Notes under the pieces: generated by a model
Database searches by the model: none
What the model saw: the letters and a program-made list of their open reading frames with translations, nothing else
Told to the model about the DNA's origin: nothing
Part shown: positions 8,668-19,791 of the stretch, piece by piece
Layout: each line of letters starts with the position of its first letter
Position numbering within the stretch: position 1 is the first letter of the stretch
Assembly: GCF_015689335.1 (NCBI RefSeq)
Contig: NZ_CP065053.1
Coordinates: 496,001-560,000, forward strand
Direction: 5' to 3'
Source of the DNA: Massilia antarctica
Lineage (GTDB): Bacteria > Pseudomonadota > Gammaproteobacteria > Burkholderiales > Burkholderiaceae_D
Length of the DNA: 64,000 bases
Program-made: the position numbers and the translations under genes

Positions 8668-9314
8668 TTGTATTCGAGCTTTCCATCACGTAGTTTAAGG
8701 CGTTGCACGCCGGGCATGCCGATCAGGTCGCGGTCGTGGCAAGCCATCACCACCGTGCTGCCGGCCGCGGTCAAGGCGGGAATGAGGGCGATCACCTGTT
8801 CGCGCGCGGCGCCATCGAGATTGGCGGTCGGTTCGTCGAGCAGCAGCAGCGCGGGGCGCAGCACCCAGGCGCGCGCCAGCGCCACGCGCTGCACCTCGCC
8901 GCCCGACAGGCGGGCCGGGTCGCTGCCCTGCAAGTGTTCGACCCCGGCCCATGCCATGGCCTGCGCCACCGCCTGCGCCGTCTGCGCCTTGCCGACACCG
9001 CGCGCATGCAGGCCGTAGCCGACGTTGGCCGCCACGCTGGTCGAAAACATCACGGGATGCTGGTGCACATACACGATCGCTTCGCGCAGCGCGCGCGGAT
9101 ACGGGGACCAGGCCATCGGCCGCCCTTGCCACGTCACGCCGGACGCCTGGCCGGGTTCGAGTCCCGCCAGCACGCGCAGCAGGCTGCTCTTGCCGGCGCC
9201 GTTGATCCCGGTGAGCACGTAGGCGTGCGCGGCATCGAGGCTGAACGCCTCAAGCTCGAACAGCACGCGTGGGCCGTGCGCCTTGCGTAGTTTGTCGATG
9301 CGCAGCAGGTTCAT
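8664..9314 (-). CDS. tupC: Tungstate ABC transporter ATP-binding protein
   Basis: A 216-residue ABC ATPase. Walker A is GINGAGKSSLLRVLAG near residue 37, the signature is LSGGEVQRVALARA and Walker B is LLLLDEPTANLD, so all catalytic motifs are intact. It lacks the C-terminal MOP/TOBE regulatory domain found in ModC, which agrees with the TupC group. The stop overlaps the tupA start (ATGA) and its own start overlaps the tupB stop, which implies coupled translation of the three transporter subunits. Confidence 0.9.
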   Translation of the reverse strand: MNLLRIDKLRKAHGPRVLFELEAFSLDAAHAYVLTGINGAGKSSLLRVLAGLEPGQASGVTWQGRPMAWSPYPRALREAIVYVHQHPVMFSTSVAANVGYGLHARGVGKAQTAQAVAQAMAWAGVEHLQGSDPARLSGGEVQRVALARAWVLRPALLLLDEPTANLDGAAREQVIALIPALTAAGSTVVMACHDRDLIGMPGVQRLKLRDGKLEYK

Positions 9315-10018
9315 GGCCCGCCCCCCGCCGCGCGCGGATCGCCCTGCAGCAGCATCAGTGCACCGTTCATGGCCAGCGCCAGGGCCACCAGCACGATGCC
9401 GAGCGCGATTCCCTGCGCGAATTCACCCTTGCTCGTTTCAAGCGCGATGGCGGTGGTGATGGTGCGCGTTTCGCCGGCGATATTGCCGCCAACCATGAGC
9501 GCGCAACCGACTTCGGAAATCACCCGTCCGAAGCCGCTGATCACCGCCGCCATGACGCCAAAGCGCGCTTCGTGCAGCACCGTGAGCATGGTGCGCCAGC
9601 GCGACCCTCCCAGCGCAGTCGCGGTTTCGGCGTAGCGCGCATCGAGCGCCTGCACCGCCGCCAAGGTGAACGCCACCAGCACCGGCGTGGCGATGATGCA
9701 CTGGCCGAGCACCATGCCCGGCTGCGAAAACAGCCAGTGCAGCGAACCCCACGGGCCGTGACGCGACAGCAGAAGGTACAGCAGCAGGCCAACGAGGACC
9801 GTCGGCAGCGACAAGGTGGCCTGCACCAGCCAGATGACGATGCGGCGGGCCGGGAAGCGGTAGCTGGCAATCGCATACCCGAGCAGCACAGCCGGCGGCG
9901 TCGCCAGCATCAGGCCCAGCATGCTGGTCTTGAGAGAAATCCAGACAATGCCCCACAGCGCCGGGTCGCCCGACAGCAGCAGCGTGAACGCGGCGTGCGT
10001 GGCCTGCGGCAGCGACAT
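9311..10018 (-). CDS. tupB: Tungstate ABC transporter permease
   Basis: The 235-residue inner-membrane protein has about five hydrophobic segments and the binding-protein-dependent permease loop, seen as ATALGGSRWRTMLTVLHEA followed by ISGFGRVISEVGCALMVGGN. These match TupB/ModB-type permeases. The frame continues upstream to 10261 as antisense-like shadow of fdhD, but the ATG at 10018 shares one base with the fdhD stop (TGATG), which fixes the start. It forms the membrane channel used by TupA and TupC. Confidence 0.9.
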   Translation of the reverse strand: MSLPQATHAAFTLLLSGDPALWGIVWISLKTSMLGLMLATPPAVLLGYAIASYRFPARRIVIWLVQATLSLPTVLVGLLLYLLLSRHGPWGSLHWLFSQPGMVLGQCIIATPVLVAFTLAAVQALDARYAETATALGGSRWRTMLTVLHEARFGVMAAVISGFGRVISEVGCALMVGGNIAGETRTITTAIALETSKGEFAQGIALGIVLVALALAMNGALMLLQGDPRAAGGGP

Positions 10019-10839
10019 CAGGGGGGCAGCGGCTCGAAGTCGAGACGACCATGGCCGGCCAGCAGCAAAAAGTGCTTGCCGCTGCAGCGCGCCAGCAGGG
10101 CCATGCCGATCTTGTCGGCCACCATGTGGCCCATCTGAGTGGTGCCGGAGCGCGACAGCAGGAAGGGAATGCCCATCTGCGCGCCCTTGATCACCATCTC
10201 GGACGTCAGGCGGCCGGTCGTGTAGAACACCTTGTCGGCGCCCGCCACACCGTCCAACCACATGCGCCCGGCGATGGCGTCGACCGCGTTGTGGCGGCCC
10301 ACGTCCTCCACGAAATACAGCAGCTCGCCCGCGTTCGAGAACAGCGCACAGCCATGCACCGAGCCGGCCTGCTTGTAGATCGATTGCTGCGTGCGGATGG
10401 TGTCGACGATGCGGTACACGGTCGATTGCGCGATGCGCGCGTCCGGCGGCAGCACGATCTGGTCGATATCGTCCATCAGCCCACCGAAGACCGAACCCTG
10501 GCCGCAGCCGGTGGTGACCACCTTTTTCGAGGTGCGCGCTTCCACGTCGGCGATGCCGCCGCGCGTGACCACCGCCACCGCATCGACCGACCAGTCGACC
10601 TGCACCGAGACGATATCGGCGATCGACGTCACCAGGCGCTGGTTGCGCAGGTAACCCAGGGTGAGCGCTTCCGGGGCGCTGCCCAGGGTCATCAAGGTGA
10701 CCAGCTCGCGCTTGTCCACATACACCGTCAGCGGCCGCTCGGCCGGAATGGAAATGGTCGAGCGGCGGCCGCGTTCATCGAGCACCTCGACCTCGTGGGT
10801 CAAGGCGGCGCGAGCGTCGCTCAGTTGCGGCAAGCTCAT
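10018..10839 (-). CDS. fdhD: Formate dehydrogenase accessory sulfurtransferase FdhD
   Basis: FdhD passes sulfur from the cysteine desulfurase IscS to the molybdenum/tungsten bis-MGD cofactor of formate dehydrogenase, which is needed for activity. The 273-residue product has the family blocks GYLRNQRLV, VTTGCGQGSVFG, GSVHGCALF, VEDVGRHNAVDAIAG and YTTGRLTSEMVIK. The catalytic Cys is C112 in TGCGQG; the second Cys of the CxxC pair known from E. coli is Gly here. The start overlaps the fdsA stop (ATGA). The frame extends upstream inside fdsA but without similarity, so the ATG at 10839 was chosen. Confidence 0.93.
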   Translation of the reverse strand: MSLPQLSDARAALTHEVEVLDERGRRSTISIPAERPLTVYVDKRELVTLMTLGSAPEALTLGYLRNQRLVTSIADIVSVQVDWSVDAVAVVTRGGIADVEARTSKKVVTTGCGQGSVFGGLMDDIDQIVLPPDARIAQSTVYRIVDTIRTQQSIYKQAGSVHGCALFSNAGELLYFVEDVGRHNAVDAIAGRMWLDGVAGADKVFYTTGRLTSEMVIKGAQMGIPFLLSRSGTTQMGHMVADKIGMALLARCSGKHFLLLAGHGRLDFEPLPP

Positions 10840-13663
10840 GGCGCCGCCGCGGTTGCCAAGGTCGCCGCCAGCACCTGGCCGCCGCCAAAGCTGCCCTGCT
10901 GCTCCACCACGCCACCCAGGGCCACGCGGATGGCGCAGTATTTGAACTCGGGGATCTTGCCGAACGGGTCGAGCGCGGCGTTGGTGAGGCGGTTGATGGC
11001 CGCCTCGTAATAGCAGAACGGTACAAAGATCGCGCCGCGCGGCGAGCTGTCGTCGGCGCGCGCGTACAGGGCCACTTCGCCGCGGCGCGAGGCGATCGTC
11101 ACCACGTCGCCCGGTTTGCCGCCCAGCGCGGCCAGGTCGAGCGGATGGACCAGCGCCACCGGATCGGGTTCGATCGAATCCAGCACCGCCGTGCGGCGTG
11201 TCATGCTGCCGGTATGCCAGTGCTCGAGCTGGCGGCCGGTGATGAGCACCATCGGATAGGCCGCATCGGGGCGCTCGTCGGCCGGGATGATATCGGCCGG
11301 GACGAAACGCGCGCGTCCGGACTCGCGCGGGAACTGCTCGGTGAAGACCACCGGCTGGCCCGGATCGCCCTCCTTCGTACACGGGTAGGTGACGGCGTGT
11401 TCGCGTTCCAGCCTGTCCCAGGTGATGCCGCCAATGCTAGGCATGATGCGGCGCATCTCGTCGAACACTTCCGACACGTGGCCGTAGTGCCAGTCCAGGC
11501 CCAGGCGCGCGGCCATCTGGCCGATGATCCACAGATCCTGTCTGGCCTCGCCGGGCGGATCGATGGCCTGGCGCCCGATCTGCACCAGGCGGTCGGTGTT
11601 GGTGAAGCTGCCCGTTTTCTCGGGGAAGGCGCTGGCCGGCAGGATCACGTCGGCCAGGTAGGCGGTTTCGGTGAGGAAGATATCCTGCACCACCAGGTGG
11701 TCGAGCGCGGCCAGCGAGGCGCGCGCGTGGTTGGCGTCGGGGTCGGACATGGCCGGGTTCTCGCCCATGATGTACATGCCGCGGACCTCGCCGCGCGGGA
11801 TGGCGTGCATGATCTCGACCACCGTCAGGCCCGGCGTGGAATCGAGCGGCATGCCCCAGGCTTTCTCGAACTTCGCCAGCGCCGCCGGATTGTCGACGCG
11901 CTGATAGTCGGGGAACATCATCGGGATCAGCCCGGCGTCGGACGCGCCCTGCACGTTGTTCTGGCCGCGCAGCGGATGCAGGCCGGTGCCGGGACGGCCG
12001 ATCTGGCCCGTCATCAGCGCCAGCGCGATCAGGCAGCGCGCATTGTCGGTGCCGTGGATGTGCTGCGAAATGCCCATGCCCCACAAGATCATCGACGCCT
12101 TCGAAGTCGCGTACAGGCGCGCCACGTAGCGGATGGTGTCGGCGTCGACACCGCAGATCGGCGCCATCAGCTCCGGGCTGTAGCCGGCCACGTTCTGTTC
12201 CAGCTCGGCGTAGCCGATGGTGCGGCTGGCGATGAAGTCCTGGTCTACCAGGCCTTCGGCCACGATCACGTGCATCATCGCGTTAAGCAGCGCCACGTCG
12301 GTATCGGGCTTGAACTGCAGGTAGCGGTGCGCGCTGCGCGCCAGGTCCGAGCGGCGCGGGTCGCACACCACCAGTTTGGTGCCGTTTTTGATGGCGTTCT
12401 TGATCCAGGTGGCCGCCACCGGATGGTTGACGGTCGGGTTGGCGCCGATGACGATCACCACCTCGGCCAGGGTTACGTCCATCACCGGGTTCGATACCGC
12501 GCCCGAGCCAATCCCTTCCAGCAGGGCCGCCACCGAGGATGCGTGGCACAGGCGCGTGCAGTGGTCGACGTTGTTGCTGCCGAAGCCGGTGCGCACCAGC
12601 TTCTGGAACAGGTAGGCTTCTTCGTTACTGCCCTTGGCCGAGCCGAAGCCGGCCAGCGCGCGCTTGCCGTGGGTGTCGCGGATGCGCGCCAAGGTGCCGC
12701 CTGCGACGTCGAGCGCTTCTTCCCAGGTGGCTTCGCGGAAGACGTCGAGCACATGCGCCGGGTCCATGGTGAAGTCGCCGCTCTTGGGCGCGTCAAGGCG
12801 GCGGATCAGCGGCACCGTCAGGCGGTGCGGATGGTGCGCGTAGTCGAAGCCGTAACGGCCCTTGACGCACAGGCGTTCGCGGTTGGCCGGACCGTCGCGC
12901 CCCTCCACGAACAGGATCTTGTTGTCCTTGATATTGTAGGTCAGCTGGCAACCGACGCCGCAGTAGGGGCAGACCGAATCGACCTGCTTGTCCGGCACGG
13001 CCAGGGCGGCGTCGCGCGCCGGCATCAGGGCGCCGGTCGGGCAAGCTTGCACGCATTCGCCGCAGCCGACGCAGGTGGAGTCGCCCATCGGGTCGTCCAT
13101 GTCGAACACGATTTTGGCGTGATCGCCGCGAAAGGCCAGGCCGATCACGTCGTTGACCTGCTCGTCGCGGCAGGCGCGCACGCAGCGCGTGCACTGGATG
13201 CAGGCGTCGAGATTGACGGTGATGGCGGCGTGCGAGGCGTCGCGCGCCGGCTGGCTGCGCGCGGCAAAGCGCGGCTGGCCCAGGGCCAGCTTGCGCGCCC
13301 AGAAATCGACTTCGTTGTGGCGCGTGTAGGCCCGCTCGGGCATGTCGGACTGCAGCAGTTCGAGCACCATTTTTTGCGCGGCCACGGCGCGCACGCTGTC
13401 GGTAGTTACCTTCATGCCGGCGGCCGGATGGCGGCAGCACGATGGCGCCAGTACCCGTTCGCCGTCGATCTCCACCATGCATGCGCGGCAGTTGCCGGCC
13501 GTGTCCATGCCGGGTTTGTAGCACAGGCGAGGAATCTCGATGCCTTCGCGCGCGGCCACCTCGATCAGGGTTTCGTGGGCAAAGGCGGCTACCTGCCGGC
13601 CGTTGATTTCCAGCTCCACGGGCGCGCCCTGCAACGCCGCTTGCTTGATCCTGCTGATCGCAT

Positions 13664-13667
<4 letters not shown>
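10836..13667 (-). CDS. fdsA: NAD-dependent formate dehydrogenase, alpha (molybdopterin) subunit
   Basis: This catalytic subunit oxidises formate to CO2 on a bis-MGD molybdenum or tungsten centre and feeds electrons through iron-sulfur clusters. The 943-residue order is: a [2Fe-2S] ferredoxin domain (LCYKPGMDTAGNCRACMVEI), His/Cys and paired [4Fe-4S] sites (CIQCTRCVRAC, CVGCGECVQACPTGAL), the fourth cluster motif CPYCGVGC near residue 233, and the large MGD domain. The metal ligand is the Cys in RLCHASS near residue 373, so this is a Cys rather than selenocysteine enzyme. The C-terminal MopB domain has TGRQLEHWHTGSMTRR. It overlaps the upstream subunit gene and fdhD by 4 bp each. Confidence 0.95.
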
Positions 13668-15367
<1,700 letters not shown>

Positions 15368-15382
15368 CAATTAACCTTGGTC

Positions 15383-15401
15383 AAAAACGGCATCGCGCCG
15401 T
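15383..15401 (-). terminator. Short hairpin with T-tract after the waaF-like gene
   Basis: On the minus strand ACGGC and GCCGT pair around a 5-nt loop (15387-15401), followed by five T (complement of 15383-15387). It lies 49 bp past the heptosyltransferase stop and just before the formate dehydrogenase start, so it may separate the LPS and fds transcripts. The stem is short. Confidence 0.4.
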
Positions 15402-15449
15402 GATTTTACTCCCACGGCGCACTCTCGCGGCGCGCACGCCGGCACGGAT

Positions 15450-16466
15450 TTACATCTGGCGCAGCTCATTCCAGACCATGGCCGGTTCAAGCTTTTCCAT
15501 GCAGTCGTGGTGGCCCAGCGGGCATTCGCGCTGGCGGCAGGGCGAACAGGCCAGCCGCAGCGAGAGCGAGCGCGCGATATCGGAAAACGGCGGCGCGTGG
15601 TCCGGGTCGGTCGGGCCGTACAGCGCAATCACCGGCCGGTTCAGCGCCGAGGCAATGTGCAGCAGGCCGGAATCGTTGGCGACCACCGCGCCCGCGCCGG
15701 CGATGAGCGCAATCGCCTCGGCCAGCGAGGTGGCGCCGGCGACATTATGGATGCCGTCGGTCCCGGTGAGGGCTGTGATCTCGGCGCAGGCCTCGCGGTC
15801 CTTGGGGGAACCAAGCAAGGCGATGTGCGCGGATGGATCCTGCTCGCGGATCGATTGCGCCAGCGCGGCGAAGTGGCGCGCCGGCCAGCGCTTGGCGGCG
15901 CCGAATTCGGCGCCCGGGGCAAACACCACCAGGCGCCCCGCGCCACCCATGCCGTGGCGCACGCGCACCTCAAGAACTTCCTCCGGCGCCACACGCATGG
16001 CCGGACGCGGCACGTCGGCGCGCAGCGCGGTGCCCGGCGCGCCGGCCAGGGCGGCGTAAAACGGCACCATCGCCCGCTTGGGCGTGTCGTCGTGATGCAC
16101 GACGTTGAGCAGCCCGTAACGCATTTCGCCCTTGTAGCCGACCCGGCGCGCAATCCCGGCCAGCCACGGGATCAGCGCGTACTTGATCGTATTGGGCAGC
16201 ACGTAGGCATCGACATAGCCGCGCGCGCGCAGCACCCTGGCGTAGCGGCAGCGCTCGCGCAGTTGCAGCGCGCCGTGGCGGAACGGGGTTTCGAGCACTC
16301 TGTCGACCTCGATCATGGCGCGCCAGGCGGGCGCCACCGAGGGCGGCGCCAGCACGTCGATCCGGCGCTCCGGGTGCTGCTGCTTGAGCAGTTGCAGCAG
16401 CGGCTGGGCCATGACCGCGTCGCCGATCCAGTTCGGCGAGATCACCAGGGTGCGCCCGCCGCTCAT
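15450..16466 (-). CDS. waaF: Lipopolysaccharide heptosyltransferase II (GT9)
   Basis: The enzyme adds the second L-glycero-D-manno-heptose to the inner LPS core at the cytoplasmic face of the inner membrane. The 338-residue product starts with LVISPNWIGDAVMAQPLLQLL, the ADP-heptose:LPS transferase opening. It also has the GT9 C-terminal segments VVFAPGAEFGAAKRWPARHFA and VANDSGLLHIASALNRPVIALYG with the conserved D-S-G-x-x-H. The final CPLGHHDCM region also matches WaaF. The start overlaps the msbA stop by 4 bp, so the two are co-transcribed. Confidence 0.93.
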   Translation of the reverse strand: MSGGRTLVISPNWIGDAVMAQPLLQLLKQQHPERRIDVLAPPSVAPAWRAMIEVDRVLETPFRHGALQLRERCRYARVLRARGYVDAYVLPNTIKYALIPWLAGIARRVGYKGEMRYGLLNVVHHDDTPKRAMVPFYAALAGAPGTALRADVPRPAMRVAPEEVLEVRVRHGMGGAGRLVVFAPGAEFGAAKRWPARHFAALAQSIREQDPSAHIALLGSPKDREACAEITALTGTDGIHNVAGATSLAEAIALIAGAGAVVANDSGLLHIASALNRPVIALYGPTDPDHAPPFSDIARSLSLRLACSPCRQRECPLGHHDCMEKLEPAMVWNELRQM

Positions 16467-18193
16467 GCTTCGACCTTGTTGGCGAACTGCAGGCGGTACA
16501 GGTTGGCGTACATGCCGTCCAGCGCCAGCAGCTCGTCGTGGCGGCCCGCTTCGACGATCCGTCCCTGGTCGAGCACGACGATGCGGTCGGCCCGTTCGAT
16601 GGTCGAAAGGCGGTGCGCGATGACCAGGGTGGTACGCCCGGCCATCAGGGTGTCGAGCGCGCCCTGCACCGCGCGTTCCGATTCGTTGTCGAGGGCGGAG
16701 GTGGCTTCGTCCAGGATCAGGATCGGCGCGTCCTTGTAGATGGCGCGCGCGATCGCCACGCGCTGGCGCTGGCCGCCCGACAGGCGCATGCCGTTTTCGC
16801 CAATCGGGGTATCGACGCCTTGCGGCAGGGCCGCCACCACCTCGTCCAGGTGGGCCGCCTTGATGGCCGCGGCCAGGCGCGCCGGGTCGACCCGTTCGGC
16901 GCCGTAGGCGATGTTGGCGCCCAGGGTGTCGTCGAACAGCACCACGTTCTGACTGACCATGGCCAGCTGCGCGCGCAGGCTTTGCAGGGTGATCTCTTCA
17001 TACGGCACGCCGTCGAGCAGGATGCGTCCCTGCTGCGGCGAATAAAAACGCGTGACCAGGTTCACGAAGGTCGACTTGCCGCCGCCCGACATGCCCACCA
17101 GCGCCACGGTCTGCCCCGGCAGCACCTCGAGCGTGACGCCATTAAGCGCCAGCGGGTTATTGTCGCTGTAGCGGAATTGCACGTTCTGAAGCTGCAGGTG
17201 GCCGCGCGCGCGCTCGATGACGACCGTGCCCGGATCGGCTTCGACCGGGGTGTCGATCATGGCGAACACGGTTTCGGCGGCCGCCATGCCGCGCTGCAGC
17301 GGACCGTTCACGCCCACCAGGGACTTGAGCGGCGCGAGCAGCATCAGCATCATGGTAATAAAACTGATGAATTCTCCCTGCGTCATCCCGGATGTCATGG
17401 CGATGACGATCACCACTGACACCGCGAGCGCGGTGGCACTCTGGGTGATCGGCACGGTGGCGGCGCTGGCGACCGTGATGCGCTGCGAGAAGCCGAGCAG
17501 CGCGTCGCTGCGCTGTTCGAAGCGTTCGCGCTCGTAACGCTCGCCGGCGAAGACGCGGATCACCTGGTGCCCGCGCGCCGCTTCCTCGACCACCTGGGTC
17601 ATTTCGACGGTGACGCGCTGGTTGTCGCGGCTCAGGCGGCGCATGCGCTTGGCCGTGGTGCGCACGATGGCGGCGGTGACCGGCAAGACCACCAGGGCGA
17701 TCAGGGTCAGCTTCCAGTTGGTCCACATCAGCATCGCCAGCAAGCCGACGATAACGAGCGAGTCGCGCACGTAGGCGACGAACACGGAGTTGATCATGTC
17801 GACCACCTGGCGCACGTCGGCGATGACGACGTTGATGATCTTGCCGGTCGATTCTTCGTGAAAGCGCGCCACGGGCAGGCGCAGCAAGCGGTCGAACACC
17901 ATGCGCCGCAGGTCGTTGAGGATGCGGCTGATCACCCAGTTGTTCAGGTAAGCGGTGGAAAAGGTGAAGATGCCGCGCCCGACGAAAATCGTCAGCAGCA
18001 CCAGCGGCACCAGCCACAGGGAAAAGGGGACCCGGTGCGGGCCGAAGCCCTTGTCGATCAGCAGTTGCATCGCGTAGCCGAGCGACGGCTCGGTGACGGC
18101 GGTGCCGGCCATGGCCAGCAAGGACATCAGCGCGCGCGCGCGGTAAGGCTTGACGATAGCCAGCAGGCGCCGGACTATGACACTATTTTCCAT
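16463..18193 (-). CDS. msbA: Lipid A export ATP-binding/permease MsbA
   Basis: MsbA flips lipid A-core from the inner to the outer leaflet of the inner membrane. The 576-residue half-transporter has an N-terminal six-helix membrane domain (about 1-310) and an ATPase domain with Walker A GMSGGGKST near residue 367, signature LSGGQRQRVAIARA, Walker B ILILDEATSALD and the H-loop in LVIAHRLST. The intracellular loop contains LLRLPVARFHEESTGKI, typical of MsbA. It is the first gene of an msbA-waaF unit and is divergent from the O-antigen ligase across a 335-bp gap. Confidence 0.93.
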   Translation of the reverse strand: MENSVIVRRLLAIVKPYRARALMSLLAMAGTAVTEPSLGYAMQLLIDKGFGPHRVPFSLWLVPLVLLTIFVGRGIFTFSTAYLNNWVISRILNDLRRMVFDRLLRLPVARFHEESTGKIINVVIADVRQVVDMINSVFVAYVRDSLVIVGLLAMLMWTNWKLTLIALVVLPVTAAIVRTTAKRMRRLSRDNQRVTVEMTQVVEEAARGHQVIRVFAGERYERERFEQRSDALLGFSQRITVASAATVPITQSATALAVSVVIVIAMTSGMTQGEFISFITMMLMLLAPLKSLVGVNGPLQRGMAAAETVFAMIDTPVEADPGTVVIERARGHLQLQNVQFRYSDNNPLALNGVTLEVLPGQTVALVGMSGGGKSTFVNLVTRFYSPQQGRILLDGVPYEEITLQSLRAQLAMVSQNVVLFDDTLGANIAYGAERVDPARLAAAIKAAHLDEVVAALPQGVDTPIGENGMRLSGGQRQRVAIARAIYKDAPILILDEATSALDNESERAVQGALDTLMAGRTTLVIAHRLSTIERADRIVVLDQGRIVEAGRHDELLALDGMYANLYRLQFANKVEA

Positions 18194-18528
18194 CGTTTTC
18201 TTTCGCGTTCAGGCTACAAGCCATGTGCGGTTGCGGCATGCCGCCAGCGCAAGGCGCGGCCGGTACCGGAGGCTCGACATTCTCGCACAGGCGGTCCGGG
18301 TGCGGCCACAACAACATCGCGCGGACGCCGTAGCGGACGCCGTAGCGGACGCCGTAGCGGACGCCGTACATACAAACACGGCGCCGCGCCAGCCGCCGTG
18401 CATCGACGGTACTGTAAAATGGCGAACAAATTTCAGGGGGTGGGCGCCGCAAGGCGCTTGCCCCCGGTATCGCCACGCTCCCGGCGCGGCATGCACGACC
18501 CAGGTCGCTTTACAAGGCTATTGCTACA
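18194..18528. other. Divergent intergenic region between msbA and the O-antigen ligase
   Basis: The 335 bp hold no convincing gene. Open frames here are short and consist of low-complexity repeats. The visible structure is a tandem 12-bp repeat at 18321-18368. A TAAAAT hexamer at 18415-18420, preceded by a TG, could be a -10 for the plus-strand ligase. A strong -35 is not apparent. Confidence 0.5.
18321..18368. repeat. Four perfect tandem copies of a 12-bp unit
   Basis: GCGGACGCCGTA is repeated exactly four times, head to tail. Copies of this length slip easily, so the number may vary between strains. It lies in the divergent region between msbA and the ligase, outside any credible gene. Confidence 0.85.
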
Positions 18529-19791
18529 ATGCAAGATTCTCCAGAGTTTCCGATTTCCCGCCTCGAACGCGCGGTCCAGTACCTGCTTCTGCTGGCGCTG
18601 TTTTGCGTGCCGTTCTCCACCTGGCTGACCAATGTCTTCGCCGGCATCTGCGTGCTGTGCTTCGCCGGGGCGCTGGCTAGCAGCGCCCCGTTGCGGGCCG
18701 CCGTGCGCACGCCGCCGGCGCTGCTGGCCCTGGGTTTGCTGGCGCTGCTGGTGCTCGGCGCGAGCTGGTCGATCGGCCAGCACGGCGACATCGTCTCGGC
18801 GCTGAAAAAATATTCGCGCCTGCTGGTGCTGCCGGTCGCGGTGGCCACCAGCATACGCGACCGCACCATGGCGGCGCGCGCGCTGGCCGCCTTCCTCGGC
18901 GGCGCCGCGGTGCTGGCCACCTCGAACTACCTGGTCTGGCACAACCTGATGCCCAGCTCCAGCCTTGGCTGGTGGCGCATCGGCGACGCCAAGGATGCGT
19001 TCTCGTTCAAGAATCACATCACGATCGGCATCCTGCTCAGTTTCGCCACCGTGGTCAGCGTGCTCGGGGCGTCCTATGTGCAAGGCGCGCGGGCGCGCGT
19101 GGCGTGCCTGGTGGCCGGGGTGCTGTTCAGCGTGCCGATCATCTTCCTGAACCAGGGCCGAACCGGTTACGTCGCCCTGTTCGTGGGCATGGTGGTGCTG
19201 TTCCTGCTGCGCGTGCGCTTCACGGTGCTGCGCACGATTTTCGGGGTGGGCGCCATCATGCTGCTGTTCGTCGGCTTTTACGCCATCTCGAACAACTTCA
19301 AGGCGCGCACCGATGACCTGATCACCGAGGTGCGCACCGACCAGAAACGCTCGCCCAACGGCCTGCGCATGAGTTACCTGCGCTCCGGCCTCGGAGTCGT
19401 CGCCGCCCATCCGCTCCTGGGCCTGGGCACCGGCTCGTTCGCCGAAGTGTATGCGCCGATCGCACGGCGCGACTGGCCGGAAGACAAGCTGGCCGAAACG
19501 CGCCACCAGCCGCACAGCGAATTCCTGCTGATCGCCGCCCAGCTTGGCCTGACCGGACTGCTGCTGTATTTCGCCATGCTGGGCAGCCTGCTGCGCCCTG
19601 CCCTGGCCGCGCGCTCCTTCCATGCCGATGCGCTGGTGCTGCTGTGGACGATCTACGTGGTCAGTTCCTCGTTCAACAGCCTGTTGTGGGATGTGACGGA
19701 AGCGTACTGGTTCCTGCTGCTGGCCGGTTCCCTGTATGTGAGCGCCCGCTTTTCGCGGCAAGCCGCCCAGAGCCCGGCCCAGGGGACATGA
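18529..19791 (+). CDS. waaL: O-antigen ligase family membrane protein
   Basis: WaaL-type ligases join undecaprenyl-linked O-antigen to lipid A-core on the periplasmic side. The 420-residue protein has about 11-12 predicted membrane helices and a large periplasmic loop with MSYLRSGLGVVAAHPLLGLG and RHQPHSEFLLIAAQLGLTG; the paired His (HQPHSEF) and upstream Arg match the Wzy_C/ligase active region. Neighbours are msbA, waaF and core glycosyltransferases, which favours ligase over O-antigen polymerase, although the two families cannot be separated with certainty by sequence. The stop overlaps the next glycosyltransferase start (ATGA). Confidence 0.85.
   Translation: MQDSPEFPISRLERAVQYLLLLALFCVPFSTWLTNVFAGICVLCFAGALASSAPLRAAVRTPPALLALGLLALLVLGASWSIGQHGDIVSALKKYSRLLVLPVAVATSIRDRTMAARALAAFLGGAAVLATSNYLVWHNLMPSSSLGWWRIGDAKDAFSFKNHITIGILLSFATVVSVLGASYVQGARARVACLVAGVLFSVPIIFLNQGRTGYVALFVGMVVLFLLRVRFTVLRTIFGVGAIMLLFVGFYAISNNFKARTDDLITEVRTDQKRSPNGLRMSYLRSGLGVVAAHPLLGLGTGSFAEVYAPIARRDWPEDKLAETRHQPHSEFLLIAAQLGLTGLLLYFAMLGSLLRPALAARSFHADALVLLWTIYVVSSSFNSLLWDVTEAYWFLLLAGSLYVSARFSRQAAQSPAQGT

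Noticed and set aside
18183..18476. A small minus-strand frame encoding YGVR repeats
   Set aside because: It exists only because a 12-bp DNA repeat is a multiple of three. There is no start context or conserved sequence.
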